Below, one piece after another: positions 34,195 to 45,254 of a stretch of DNA of 64,000 bases (positions are counted from its first letter, which is position 1; every line of letters begins with the position of its first letter). The notes under the pieces are model-generated. The model was not told the origin of the DNA and searched no databases. It saw only the letters and a program-made list of their open reading frames with translations. Made by a program: the position numbers and the translations under genes. The stretch is taken from contig OX465283.1 in NCBI GenBank assembly GCA_949987705.1, forward strand, positions 48,088,953-48,152,952. The letters run 5' to 3'. This stretch comes from Thereva unica (Eukaryota > Arthropoda > Insecta > Diptera > Therevidae).

Positions 34195-34544
34195 AGGTTT
34201 GATTTAATACCTTGAAAACTCGTTTGAAAACCACCCCTTTTTCCAGGTGCGATAGTTTTTTGCATGAATAGCTTTTTTTATTTTGAGTTTTTTTTGTCAT
34301 GAAAAGCTTTTTGATTATTGAGCTTTTTCTTATGAAAACAAAACAATGCGATTTGTTTAACGCTTTAGTTAAAAGAAAAATTGTAGGAATTATATAAATA
34401 TTATCTGGAAATTAATCAGACCTGTAGAACAAATTAATAAAACTGCAGAAAACCGGTTTTCAGGAAAAAGCTCAAAAGCAAAAAGCTATCGAACCTAAAA
34501 AAGGGCGGTTTTCAAAAGAGTTTTTAAGGTATTTAATCAAACTT
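34195..34544. mobile_element. 350-bp MITE with about 75-bp TIRs
   Basis: The left arm AGGTTTGATTTAATACCTTG...GTTTGAAAACCACCCCTTTT matches the complement of the right arm (AAGTTTGATTAAATACCTTA...) over about 75 bases, extending to GATAG(C/T)TTTTTGC. No coding region. A related single end lies at 37297-37352. Confidence 0.8.
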
Positions 34545-36597
34545 AAGGTACCTAAAGAAGCATTTTTTTTTTTTTCAAATTTAAAGAAATATTTCTTTCA
34601 ATAACGACGGCATAAGTCTTCATATACCATCATAATAATTAAAGATCTCCAAGTAATCACTCAAAGATTTAATTAAAATATTTCAACTGTTGGTGCAAGG
34701 GTTTCGATAATTTTTATAATTTTCAAACCCGCATATTTCTGTATTTGCCCTCTAGCATAAAATTATTTACTAAACAAGTTAACAATGCACAATGACCATT
34801 AACATAACCACAAATCGACGAACTAATCTGCTAAAAACAGCATTCAGGCTCAATGCTACAAATTCTTCCATTAGCAATTCCTAAACAATAAAAAGGTGAC
34901 AAATTAAACATAGAAATACAATAAACTATGAATAGCTTTACATATACTCTCTGTCCCAGCATATTGTTATGATGGAGCATAGGGATTACCCTGTTTAAAT
35001 GGATTATTTTACACAAAACCTAGAAAAAGGACAAATCTGCATGCGTGTGTGGCAAATAATTTGTTTCCGACAGCAGTGGTTTTAATATTTTACGCTAAAA
35101 TGAAAAGCATCCCCCATTTTACATAAAATGTCAAATCCCATTTGATTACTGAAAATTAACGTCCAGCAATTATGGTGGTTTTTGGACCTGGGTGAACAGT
35201 ATTTAACTCCATCAAAATAGTGCTAGAATTAGTATGTTCTAAAAACAATTGGAATCAGAAAATTATTCAATTTTCACCAGCAGCGACGAAATACGGTTCA
35301 ATACGAACAGCTCATTATCTATCAAGAACAACACCAATGGCGGCGACCCTATTTTCACCGGGCCAACTTCCGGCCCTACTACCCCCCACCAACCTAAACT
35401 AGTTAAAATATACACACAGGCGCATTTGAATTAAATTCACAATTATTGTCACAAATGTGGGCAGCAGAGAGCGGAGCAAATATCATCAGGATAAATTCTA
35501 TTTGGTTGGTGCGCTAGGTCCTGTGCGAGTATGCAGGATATCAGTTTAAAGGACGACAGAAGTGTGTAGTCGTTAGCTTAGGCATTGTGCATCGAATCCC
35601 TTTTACGTAGAGGATATACGCTAGAGCTATCGATCGATCATAACTAGATATATTTCAACTCGGCGTTTAATTGTCAGTTTTCATGTTAAATTGCAATTAG
35701 TCAAGTGGAATGGAGCGGACAATACGGCGAAAATTGCTGGCTGTTATGAGCACACATAAAAACCACGACTAGAAAATGTTAAAAAATATTTTACTGTTGT
35801 ATGTGGTATTTTCATGAAAATGAGCAAAACTTTTGTCGTTTAATTAGTTATTGCCAGGATACGCAGGACTAATGTGAATACCTCAGTTAATTTAATGCGA
35901 CACATTCATACACACATTCTGATTCCGTTTGTGATGATGATGTTTTACTGTTGTTTGTCGACAGTTAAGTCTAATCTATCTGGTTGATAGATTAACCAGC
36001 AAGGACTTATATTCCTTTTGTCTCTATATTCCTCTTGATTAGCAATTAGGAGTCGTTCACGATAAATGCCTGATATAGAGATGTACACTCCAACAAAATG
36101 CCTACACACAAGAATCTATGTAAAGTGATAATTAGTTGCTTAGGAGTAATGTGTTCATAATGTTAATTCATTATGTAAATTACCCCAAAAACACACATAC
36201 ACACACAAAAAGATTATATTGTTTTCATCGCGTATATATCTTACCGCTTTCTTGAGTAAAAGGACAATTTTGATAGTAGGGGGTGTAACAAGCAGCGAGG
36301 AGATCCATCTTAAGTGGGGGGAAAAGCAAAACATCAGAATATTGTAATGGACAACTCTAATGATTGCACACTATGATAATTTTCAGGTAATTAGCCGTTA
36401 ACAACGTTCACACTCATTCATATGTACGACTATTAAACCGAGGTGGAGATAATTGATTCTTGTTTCATGCTAAAAGCGTTAATTTAATTTTAATGAGCGA
36501 AGAACGAAGAAAATTTTTCATGTAGTTGTGTTACAGAATAAATTGTTCCATTTCAAGATATTGTTATCAAAAGTTTTCACAGATTTCATTATTACAT
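34545..36597. other. Mostly unassigned; possible host exon inside
   Basis: No repeat structure was found in this stretch, which makes it the longest part of the middle window without obvious mobile DNA. A candidate exon at 35249-35404 is listed separately. Confidence 0.4.
35249..35404 (+). CDS. Candidate internal exon, unknown protein
   Basis: A 52-codon stretch reads ENYSIFTSSDEIRFNTNSSL...NNTNGGDPIFTGPTSGPTTP..., rich in Ser, Thr, Asn, Gly and Pro. Unlike the surrounding AT-rich DNA it has several C- or G-ending codons (AGC AGC GAC, GGC GGC GAC, ACC GGG), as insect coding exons often do. A possible acceptor (GGAATCAG) precedes it and a weak donor (CTA|GTTAAA) follows. No domain is recognised. 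It could also be chance; RNA evidence would settle it. Confidence 0.3.
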
Positions 36598-37168
36598 TAA
36601 TTGAAGCGGTGAATTCCAAAACAACACAAGTCCATCGCATTTGTTTTGAGAGAATAACGATTTTTTTATTTTATTGCTGTGGATTTAATAAATTAATTCC
36701 AGTTTTGTTTGTAATATGTTCGTTGGGCTCTATAGTCCAGGAAGAATAGCTGAAATAAATCTACCCTGCGATTTCTTGACGCTATAATTAAGAGAAAAAT
36801 CGTAGGAATTCAATGAATGTGTTTTGGATAAAATTGGTCCAGGGCAACAGGTGGTAAAAAGCTAATAATAGTAGCGAAAACACGTTTTTCCACGTTTTGG
36901 GTACAAAAAAATGTTGTTTTGGAAAACAAAAAATACTACATAATAGTGCTTAAAAAGACGAAAATTATGAGTTTTGGCCAATGAAATCGATCAACAGGTT
37001 TTTGCATAAAAATTGAAAAACCATTAAAAATGGCCGTTTTTTGACATTTAATTATAGGGAGTGTAATTATCGTAGAACCTTGTGTCAGGGCTTAAATTGT
37101 GGCCATTGATGGTGCCTACCTACAATAAAAAATTCATGGAAAAATAATGGTAACTTTTTGAGTAAATC

Positions 37169-38730
37169 TCAAAAATGTAAAAACACCTGTTTCACAAAAA
37201 AAGGTTGAACAAGGCCCACAATGGTCCTAGAAATTTTTTGATTGGCATTTTGGCTCGTAAAGGGTTGCTCTACAACCCCATTTTCATGAAATGTATGTAA
37301 GGTTTGATTTAACACCTTAAAAACCCGTTTGAAAACCACCCTTTTTCCAATCTGATCCGGATGGATCGAGTCTAAATACTTCCCAATATCATCTGCTTTT
37401 GCCGGTTTCAGTGGGATTTCACTTTTGTACGCTGGTCCAAGTGTTGAAAGATTGGTTGACTTGGTTCGACGATACTGGAACGTTTTCATATCCGCTCCAG
37501 TTGGGCAGCTGCTGACCTTCACATTGTTCTCGTTGTACTCTATTATCTTGCACGAGGTTATCTTCCATTTTTCTTTTTTGTTGCTCAGAGGAACAGGAGC
37601 CTTGCATTTGGAAAGCGCGTTTTTATAATCTTTGATCATATCTTGATCAACATTTAGCACAGTGATGTAATTTGCAGATCTCCTTATGACATCCTTCCAT
37701 TGGTCAGGGGTGTAGACAGTGTCCTGTTTCCTTTTTTTGAGTTCTATCCGAGCGAAGTCTCGGTCACATGGCAAGTATGAGTGTCCCCTAGTGGGATACA
37801 CGTGGCGAATGTGCTCGAATCGACCTTTTGAAACCAGTTTGTTAAGGTACTTCGACATAAAGTTGTTCCTGTTCTGCGCTGTACAAGAGTCCGTGAAAAT
37901 GTATAACTTTTTGACGTATGGATCAACATGATGCTCAATGAAGTGGTCCAAAAACGAGATCGTTTCGTTAGATGTTTTTTTGCCGACCAGTTCAGTATAT
38001 GGATACATGAAGGCACGATTGTCTGACAGACGATGAAATCCAATGTTGTACAGCCACAGTTGTCGAGAGTAAAACATTTCAGTTACTGGTATAAGAGGGT
38101 ACGGGATATTTTGCATGTAATCAAAAACTATGCATTCAGACGACTCGTGTTCTGCTCCTCCTTCCTGGACAAGTAATTCACACTCTTTCATGTCATTGTA
38201 GAACTGCTCCGCTTTTTTTGTGTTCACGAAGTTCTTTTTTTAGTTTTGCTTTGATAGTTAGAATTTTTTCATTGTTGATTTCGACTATCAAGTTTTCGCA
38301 CTGCGAGCAAACATCTGTCCTTGGGCGTCCGAATGGATAATTGAAATTTCTCCGGTAGTAGTTGTTATAATACTCGTAAGAGATCGTTGGTTTCATCTCG
38401 TTCTCTGTTCCCAAAGATAAATAAATATCTTGCTCATATTTCTGCAGGTAGATTTTCCACATTCACATCTAGGTCGCTACTCAGGTACCTTGTTTTCTTA
38501 CCACACTTGCCATAATGTGCTGTTCTGTATGGAAAGGACTCGATATGCTCTTGCATTTGAATTATCACGTCGTCTGGTTTGCAGGATTTTTTATTTTTTC
38601 CTCCTCGTTGGTCTTTTACACAAAACTTTCCTTCTGCCACCGAAGAAGTGATTCGTCTCAAACGGGATGGAGAGATAGCATGGAACAACAAGAAAGCTGA
38701 CTTACAAATGACCTTATCAAAATCCCCAAT
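37169..38730 (-). pseudogene. RNase H-fold transposase-like protein (DUF7869-like)
   Basis: Three adjoining minus-strand frames form one protein. 38730-38434: after a TTTTTTCCAG splice acceptor, ICKSAFLLFHAISPSRLRRI...QEHIESFP...RYLSSDLDV. 38462-38193: MWKIYLQKYEQD...FGRPRTDVCSQCENL. 38227-37169: VFDYMQN (Asp 36), LYIFTDSCTAQNRN (Asp 113), GHSYLPCDRDFARIE (Asp 155/157, Glu 162), later LGPAYKSEIPL. The order VFD...FTDSC.AQNRN...H....D..FA.IE matches a family of arthropod hypothetical proteins I know as DUF7869-like; the acidic triad suggests a DDE enzyme. Frameshifts lie near 38455 and near an A7 run at 38232. The C-terminus is altered by foreign sequence at 37297-37352. The 5' exon was not found. 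Confidence 0.72.
37297..37352. mobile_element. Single MITE end inside the transposase-like gene
   Basis: AAGGTTTGATTTAACACCTT...CGTTTGAAAACCACCCTTTT matches the terminal 50 bases of the 34195-34544 MITE. It lies within the last codons of the transposase-like frame and replaces its expected C-terminus. Confidence 0.75.
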
Positions 38731-39291
38731 CTTGATCTGGAAAAAAATCATAAACTGTAAATATTGTGCATTAAATGTATTTTGCTTTTATAAACGTTTA
38801 AAATTTTATATTAAAAAACATAACAAAAACGTCTTAAAATAATACTCATATCGAAATCAAATAATTCGCAAACAATGGCCAATTAATTGAAAGTTTGAAT
38901 CCTCCTTGATTCAAATTCAAACTGAATCATCGAATATATAAAAACATTCAAACGCAACAATGTGAACTACCAACAATGTAAAAACAATGGCGCCCTCTAG
39001 CGCAACAAACTAAAACAAGCGCATCATTGGTGCTCCCATAATTGATTTTTTATTGAATAGATTTTTTATTGACGTTTTTTCAAAAATCAAAACAACACAA
39101 GTCCATTGATCAGTAATTTCAAAACAACACAAGTCCATTGGTGGACTTGTGCTGTTTTGTACATTTTGTCGAATTTTGAAGTTTTTCGAGTGTTAACACA
39201 TTCCCCGTCACCCAAAGTATCCCAAACCACTCATAACTCGATTTTGCTAAAAAGTGAACTTGTGCGGTTTTGCAACTCACCGCTTCAATTA

Positions 39292-40220
39292 GTGCCTAAA
39301 GAATAAAACTATCGAATTTAAAAATTGTATAATCCAGAATTTTATTTAAATAAATTGTTCTCATGCAAATTCCTCATTATTGTTGAAAAAATACTCAGTT
39401 GCGTTTTTCCTGAATTTTTAAAAGGGGAAGGTTTTTAAAATATCGATTGCAGAGTTTTCGATTCTTCTTATTTCTCAATCTGGGAGTGGTGACTTCGTAT
39501 AAAAAACATATTGCAATAAACAATGCACGTTTTACATATGTAAATAACCATGAAATAACAACCGTATAAAATCCAAGAATTTAACCACTATTTTCCCGGT
39601 AAAGCTCGATCCACACAACATATGTATCCTTGACGTGACGGCGACTTCAGTTCAGTACCGGGGCATTAGTAAAAAAATATCGGAACGATGCAATACCATG
39701 GAAACAAATTGGGAAAAGCGCGGCATGCTCCCAAACATCCGACACAGTGGGGTACCGACGTTCTCAGTACCGCCCGTAAAACCCGAAAAAATACGTCAAA
39801 TAAATGTTTTTTTAATTCAACGGAATTTGGCCCCATTAGGAATAGTCCTCCAATAAGCCTGAACGCTGACACGTCTATCGATATGTTTGACAAAGATGAC
39901 CATTTCTTGTTCCTAAATGTCTGAATGATTTTGGGCCATGTACGTCAGTTGAGAATGTCACTGACCGAGATTTTATTTATTTACTCAGATGCCAATCTCT
40001 TCCCGTATTACAAAATAATATACTTTTACCTAAAAACTCAAATCCCACATTACCGCTTCTCCTTACCATATAAATTCTGAACCGATTGCTTAGAGAGCTT
40101 CAAGATATACATACGATGTTCAATGTTTTCCCATTTGTAGCTAGAAAGTTAAGATTTTCCGTTTTCCAACTCTTGAATAACCTACATACTCCTAACCGGG
40201 AAATGACAGTTATTTGGTAA
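39292..40220. other. No recognisable gene
   Basis: About 0.9 kb of AT-rich sequence with no recognisable domain or paired repeat. Two overlapping frames near 39.7 kb are on opposite strands and have no support. Confidence 0.4.
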
Positions 40221-40224
40221 AACT

Positions 40225-40905
40225 TTTCCGTCATATTTGTCCAACATTTTGAATTTATAAGTTTCGATCATAAATTCGTTATTTGATACCTTAAAAAATT
40301 CCAGATAGTACCGATTTTAATTTGAATTGGAACAGAATTTGCAAATTCTTCGGCCATATTTCCGCGGCTATTTTAAATTTATAAGTTTTGACCATGGTAC
40401 AATAATACAAGGTAGGCTCGTAAGGAAAAGCTCTGTTTCCATCTTGAAAAGCTTCTACCATTTTCATATGAGAAAAGATCTGAGTGACGTCACGAGAGAG
40501 CTTTTTTCCTTTGTGAACTAAGATCTGAGTGACGTCACGGGGCTCTTATAAGCTTACCTTGTAATTATTGTACCATGAGTTTTGACCACAAATTTATTGG
40601 TTGCGACCTTAAAAACCCCTAAATGATACCCACTTTTATTGCAATCGGAATAAAATCGACAAATTCAACCACATTTCAGCGGCGACCATTTTTAATTTAA
40701 AAAATCGGGCTTCGAAGTGGAGACCCCCAGGGACCTTTATGCAAAAATACAAAGCTGTGCGATGATTTTCAACGAAGCTTCTTTGACAGCGCCATCTAGG
40801 AGTGACTTTAGAAAGTAATCGAATAGCCGATGTTCTAAGCTTTAATGTAAGTAGCACATGGTTAAAATTTCATTAAGATCGGTTGCACGGCGTTAGAGTT
40901 TATTG
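40225..40905. repeat. Diverged direct repeat interrupted by a MITE
   Basis: AATTTATAAGTTT(C/T)GA(T/C)CA, then GATACC...AATCGGAA or similar, then CATATTTCCGCGGC/CATTTCAGCGGCGACC occurs twice, with a period near 175 bases once the 183-bp MITE is removed. The end (TTCATTAAGATCGGT) resembles the sequence before the Helitron (CAGA)n at 33250. Confidence 0.5.
40394..40576. mobile_element. 183-bp MITE with long direct flanks
   Basis: ATGGTACAATAATACAAGGT and the complement of ATGGTACAATAATTACAAGG form the ends. AAGTTTTGACC (40383-40393) and GAGTTTTGACC (40577-40587) flank it, an 11-bp near-duplication as in Mutator-like insertions. Inside, GATCTGAGTGACGTCACG occurs twice. Confidence 0.75.
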
Positions 40906-40945
40906 CGAACATAAATACATACAAACATACACACATTCGTTTGTA

Positions 40946-41125
40946 TAAATACAGGGTGTATCAGTGGAGCGTTCTAATTTTTTTTTGGTAGCGGTTTACA
41001 TATTTCCCTGTATTTTTGTAATCCTATAATATATTTTCATGAAAAAGGCAGCAATCTACGCAGAATACTCCCATCTATAGAAAACTGTAAAAGTCAAGGT
41101 TTCAACCCACCAACGTCCAGAGCTA
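40946..41125 (-). repeat. Dispersed repeat, copy 2 of 2
   Basis: Complement of the 13083-13255 repeat, beginning with TACAGGGTGTATCAGTGGAG. Identity looks like 70-75 percent. Confidence 0.7.
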
Positions 41126-41129
41126 TGAG

Positions 41130-42330
41130 TTGTCAGTTAGCATGACTTGGTATACTCGGTTTTTCTCCATTGTCGCCTGGGCGCATCCCACTCTACCCTT
41201 CATCCTTGTTGCACGAAGCCAAGAACATCGTCTGCTGTTCCTTTTATTGTTCTTTTTATATCGTTCCATTGATCGTTCAAGTTTTCGTGTGTGTTTTGAT
41301 CAATTTCATTTATTATTACGTTCAGTAGGTTCTCATATTCAGCCCTAATTGCTCTCCATGGCGAAGTTTATCAGTCTTAATCTATTATCATTGTGGTGTT
41401 CGTGCAAACTAAATTTTTCGATTGCCAGCTGAAACGCTGCTTCCCGTCCTATTTTTGCATTGGCATCTACAATGACTATCTTTATGTCCTGACGAGGACA
41501 GTTTCTGTAAACTCTCTCTAAAAAGTCATAAAATACCTTCTTTTCTTCTTCCGTTTTCTCTTCGGTTGGAGGATGTATATTTATTACTAAATATTTAAAG
41601 AAGTTGCCCCTTAAACGAATCTTGGAAATTCTTTCATCTATAGCTTCAAACCTTATGACGAGGTGCTTTATTTCCTTTCGTACAATGAATGCTGTACCGT
41701 TCTTTTTTCAAATATTCCCTGTCCAGTCCATCTCATCTTCTGAATGGCCGCCACGCCCACTCTGTATTTCATTAATTTGTCTAGGAGAATTTTTAGCTTA
41801 CCGAGTTAGGGGGCGTTCAAGTATTACGTAACGCAATTTTTGAAAATTGTTGACCCCCCCCCTCCCCCCCCTGTAACGCGCCGTAACGTTTTTCTGTACC
41901 CCCCCCCCCCCCTCCCTAAACGTTACGTAACACCCAACACTTTTACCTGAAAGTGACAATTATATGACGCAAAGTACCAGAAAGCCGCTAAAATAGCTTA
42001 TTTATTGTTTTAATCGCGATTACCCGTAACACATAAACGAAAAGGGTTGCTAAGTTGGGAGATTTGAATGCCCTATTTTTTTATTTAAATAAAAAAACAA
42101 TGTTACGTAACGCGTTGTTCGAACCCCCCCCCCCCGCCCCTGTAACGCATCGTAACGTTTTACAAACCCCCCCCCCCCCCAAAATGCGTTACGTATTACT
42201 TGAACGCTCCCTTAGTATAGTGTTCATACATTTCATGAAAATAAGTTCAAATCGTTGGTCTTGGTACGTTTGCCGGGTCTTCTCTGTGAAATCAATCCAG
42301 TCCGAGGCTCTGCCGTAGGTTACATAGCAA
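41130..42330 (-). pseudogene. LINE endonuclease relic interrupted by a MITE
   Basis: Minus strand: LLDKLMKYRVGVAAIQKMRW then TGQGI near 41790-41700, LVINIHPPTEEKTEEEKKVF near 41600-41540, RNCPRQDIKIVIVDANAKIG near 41510-41455, and LHEHHNDNRLRLINFAME near 41400-41345, then HENLNDQWNDIKRTIKGTAD near 41280. These are the APE endonuclease blocks of an RTE-like LINE. The start of the protein continues at 42215-42330 beyond the MITE at 41809-42211. Frame changes make it non-functional. It is a different LINE family from the 45-57 kb copies. Confidence 0.75.
41809..42211. mobile_element. PIF/Harbinger-type MITE, TTA duplication
   Basis: Ends GGGGGCGTTCAAGTATTACG and complement of GGGAGCGTTCAAGTAATACG, both continuing TAACGCA. 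TTA lies at 41806-41808 and 42212-42214. Long C tracts (8-14 C) sit next to both ends. It split the LINE endonuclease, whose motifs rejoin across it. Confidence 0.85.
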
Positions 42331-42371
42331 AATGTTAATGCCAGAAAGGGTTTCTAGCTCTTCACTGGTAA

Positions 42372-42601
42372 GGGTGAAAACATAGTGGAGCGGCGAGGCT
42401 AGAGTGTAGCGGGGAGCGTAGCTGAGTGGGTTGAAAATAATACACGTAGCAAACGCGCCAAAACATAGTGGAGCGTGGAGTGGCGCTGGTTCCCGCGGCG
42501 ACCGCTACCCTCTCCGATTGTGAATTCTACATAGATTTCTTTACCTCACAGCTACGCTCCCCGCTACACTCTAGCCTCGCCGCTCCACTATGTTTTCACC
42601 C
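42372..42601. mobile_element. Harbinger-type MITE with 52-bp perfect TIRs
   Basis: GGGTGAAAACATAGTGGAGC continues identically in both arms for about 52 bases. TAA flanks it at 42369-42371 and 42602-42604. The short interior repeats AACATAGTGGAGCG once more. GC-rich against the neighbours. Identical arms suggest recent insertion. Confidence 0.88.
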
Positions 42602-42844
42602 TAAGCGAGAATTTAGCGTCTCACACTCGCTACTACCGTCGTTAGTTGGCTATCGAGGGGGCACTACGTGGAGGTGACGCCCCCCCCCCCACCGGGGAAT
42701 CTGGACTAGGTACCTCGCGTCGCCGTTGCACTGTAGAAGCTATCTAATGAAGGTTAGAAGATAAATTCTCGCAGCACGTTCGTATTACAAACACACACTG
42801 AGCTTTCTTCCCAAAGCTTTGAGTGAAAAACTTGTAGTGAAAAA

Positions 42845-43035
42845 GCATAGTAGTATAGCTATGTTGGTCCAGGTCACCTATTTCATAATATCAAGCTTTT
42901 CGTTTTTGTCTTGGGTAGAAGCTATGATAGTTCGTGTTTTAGGATATAATGGTTATGTTTGCCCGGAGCAGCGAATTGGAATGTTTTGAGAGTAGGAGTA
43001 AAAGAGGGACTCAATGGCTCAAATACCCGAGACTG
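42845..43035. repeat. Dispersed repeat related to 18.5 kb
   Basis: Contains TAGTAGTATAGCTATGTTGG and ends GGGACTCAATGGCTCAAATA; see the 18475-18720 entry for the match. Confidence 0.6.
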
Positions 43036-44510
43036 TGCTTTTTCTAAATAAAATAAAATTGTAATATCAACATGAATGTAAATTTTTTTAAATATATTTA
43101 GGTGTTATTTAGGTCGTTTATCTTAATTTTGTTTATTGATCTTTCTGCACTTTTATGAGTTCCTGAAACCCTTTTCGGAGTTCGTGAAACCCTTGTAGGA
43201 GTAAGTGTCTGTTATTATTTGTACAAAATCTTGTTTGTAATTCTGGCTATATTTGCAAGTGCTCTTGTCTTTTTAGTAAACGTATTTACATATTCCATCC
43301 AGGTTAACGTTAAATTGCGTAAAAAATAGAATTTACTTAATCAGTAAGCAATTATCCCTAGACATGCCACACCCTAGACACCCTAATTTATAATTAACAC
43401 CAAAATTAATCAAAACATTACAGATTAAATTTTCAACACTTTAAACATCATATAAAATCTTTCTTAGAGCGGTTTTATCCTTTTATACATACATATATTT
43501 AATCTTATCCAATTAACTTAACCCACCGTCAAAATGAAAGTTTTGTTACACTTAAACTAAAGTCGTGGCTTACGGTAAAGGATTAAATTTTCTTTCAGCC
43601 AACGGAATTTACTTAGTGGCCAATTCAATTACTTCTGTGTTTATTTGTATGTACATATATAGCTGTATCTTACGGCAACTGGGATAAATTTATCTTAAGG
43701 ACTAGGCCAAAAGTATTTATCCACATAGACAAATATATTTTCCATAGCAATTGGAATTTCTTATGTCTCATTTAAATGGATCGTTTATGGCTCATTAAAA
43801 CGTCCCAATGGCCATTATCCCAGCCATTAGTTATATTTAGAAGAAAACATACACATACATATACAGACACATAAGGGTTTTTATTTAACTTAATAAAGTT
43901 CCTTACCCAGACGGGATCAGCAAATTTTCGGTATTGATTAATTTCGGATTCGATTAATTTTATGCTTACTTTGTATTTTTTTTTTTTCGTTCTCATCTCT
44001 CCACGCAGCAAAACCCAAATGGATATAGAAGAAAAAAAAATGCCTTCAGGTGGGAAAAAGACTAAAGTTTAATGCCCAAAGCAGTCACAAAAAATTATAC
44101 GTAAATGTCAAATTAGGAAAAGGATAAATTGCCTGACAAGGATCGCCTGGCGAATTCAATAATCCACCTTGAAATTTTATACTTTTCCAAACTTGTCAAT
44201 AAATTCATTGTTGAGTTTTTTTTTGCTCTTCTTCTTGAAATAAATTTTTAAGTAATAAGGGCGGGGGTGGAGGGAAAACGGAAATTTTATATCCTTTTCA
44301 ACTTTGTCGACATTTGAATTATCAAGGGATTTTTTTCGGGGAAGGCGGGGAGGAAAGCTTTAGATAAGTTAATTTTTCATCGACCTCCGCAATTGCCAAA
44401 TGCCCACAATGTTCAATATATTTGCGTTGTCACAAATGCTAAAAGTGATATTCAATATTTTTCTATGAGAAAGCGTTTAATGCTTTTGAGATATCAGATT
44501 TCTCGGTGGG
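43036..44510. other. No recognisable gene
   Basis: 1.5 kb of AT-rich DNA with poly-T tracts. No domain or paired repeat seen. Confidence 0.45.
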
Positions 44511-44514
44511 TTTG

Positions 44515-44875
44515 ATTTTTTTTGTATATGAAAGACTACGGCTGAGAGATAAGCTCCCTTGTGCGAATATTCTATCTAGAGAGAAATGTCGAATAGCGAG
44601 TTTTAGTGGGAAGTATAGTAGAACGAGAAATAAAGGAATTACGAACAACATAACGCGGTTTTACTTAACCCGCCTCCAATCAATATTACGGATACAGGCC
44701 GCTGACGTTCGAGATCGAAGAGGATGGGGGTTGCTTGTTTGTTGTGTAGAGGAAACGGTAGACAATAGTGTAGGAAAACTAGAAAAGTGAAGAACGAAGC
44801 TACCGCGTAGAATCGAACCACGGATCTCCGAGATGCTAGTCAGGTACCTTAATCCCTAAGCTAGCCAGACTCCTA
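44515..44875 (-). mobile_element. tRNA-derived SINE, second subfamily
   Basis: Minus strand: a tRNA-like head at 44801-44875 with TGGCTAGCTTAGGG (box A-like) and GGTTCGATTCT (box B), a body of about 250 bases and an A-run at 44515-44523. The 3' part (TGTCGAA(T/C)AGC...TAG...GGAAG) is shared with the 29.3 kb SINE, while the head differs. Confidence 0.7.
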
Positions 44876-45254
44876 GTGCAACGTCAAACGACATAATTTA
44901 GATTTGAATAATGAACCTTACTATAATGAAATCATTTGAACAGTTTTGTGAAATCTTCGATAATAGCCACGACAAACGGCAATCAAAATATAACGAATAT
45001 CTGTAATTTAGTTGGTGGTGTAGTAAAAAAATTTAGTGAATCAAAAATTAAAAAAAAATTGTAATTCTTTGGCACTTTGTTGCCCTAATCCAATGGAAAC
45101 AAGTAAAATTTGATTTTCTAATATGGAAACAAACAAGTACTATTTTTTAAATTAATTTTCAAGGAAAATTAAAGTCAAAATCAGCAGACTCTGGAAAAAC
45201 GAATATGAACGGGTTTTCTAACATGACCTTTCGTTCGACAGGTGGCCCTTTTCT

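Larger units (their letters stand above)
36600..39289 (-). mobile_element. TIR DNA transposon of unassigned superfamily
   Basis: The ends are ATTGAAGCGGTGAATTCCAA and the complement of ATTGAAGCGGTGAGTTGCAA, continuing AAC(A/C)(A/G)CACAAGT(C/T)CA: about 35 bases with six mismatches. TA flanks both ends (36598-36599 and 39290-39291). The word CAAAACAACACAAGTCCA recurs at 36617, 39088 and 39120 and inverted at 39142 and 39253, like subterminal transposase-binding sites. Between the ends lies a minus-strand protein with an RNase H-type fold, the likely transposase. Confidence 0.8.

Noticed and set aside
44801..44875. tRNA gene
   Set aside because: Same reasons: box B present, no cloverleaf, and it is joined to a SINE body.
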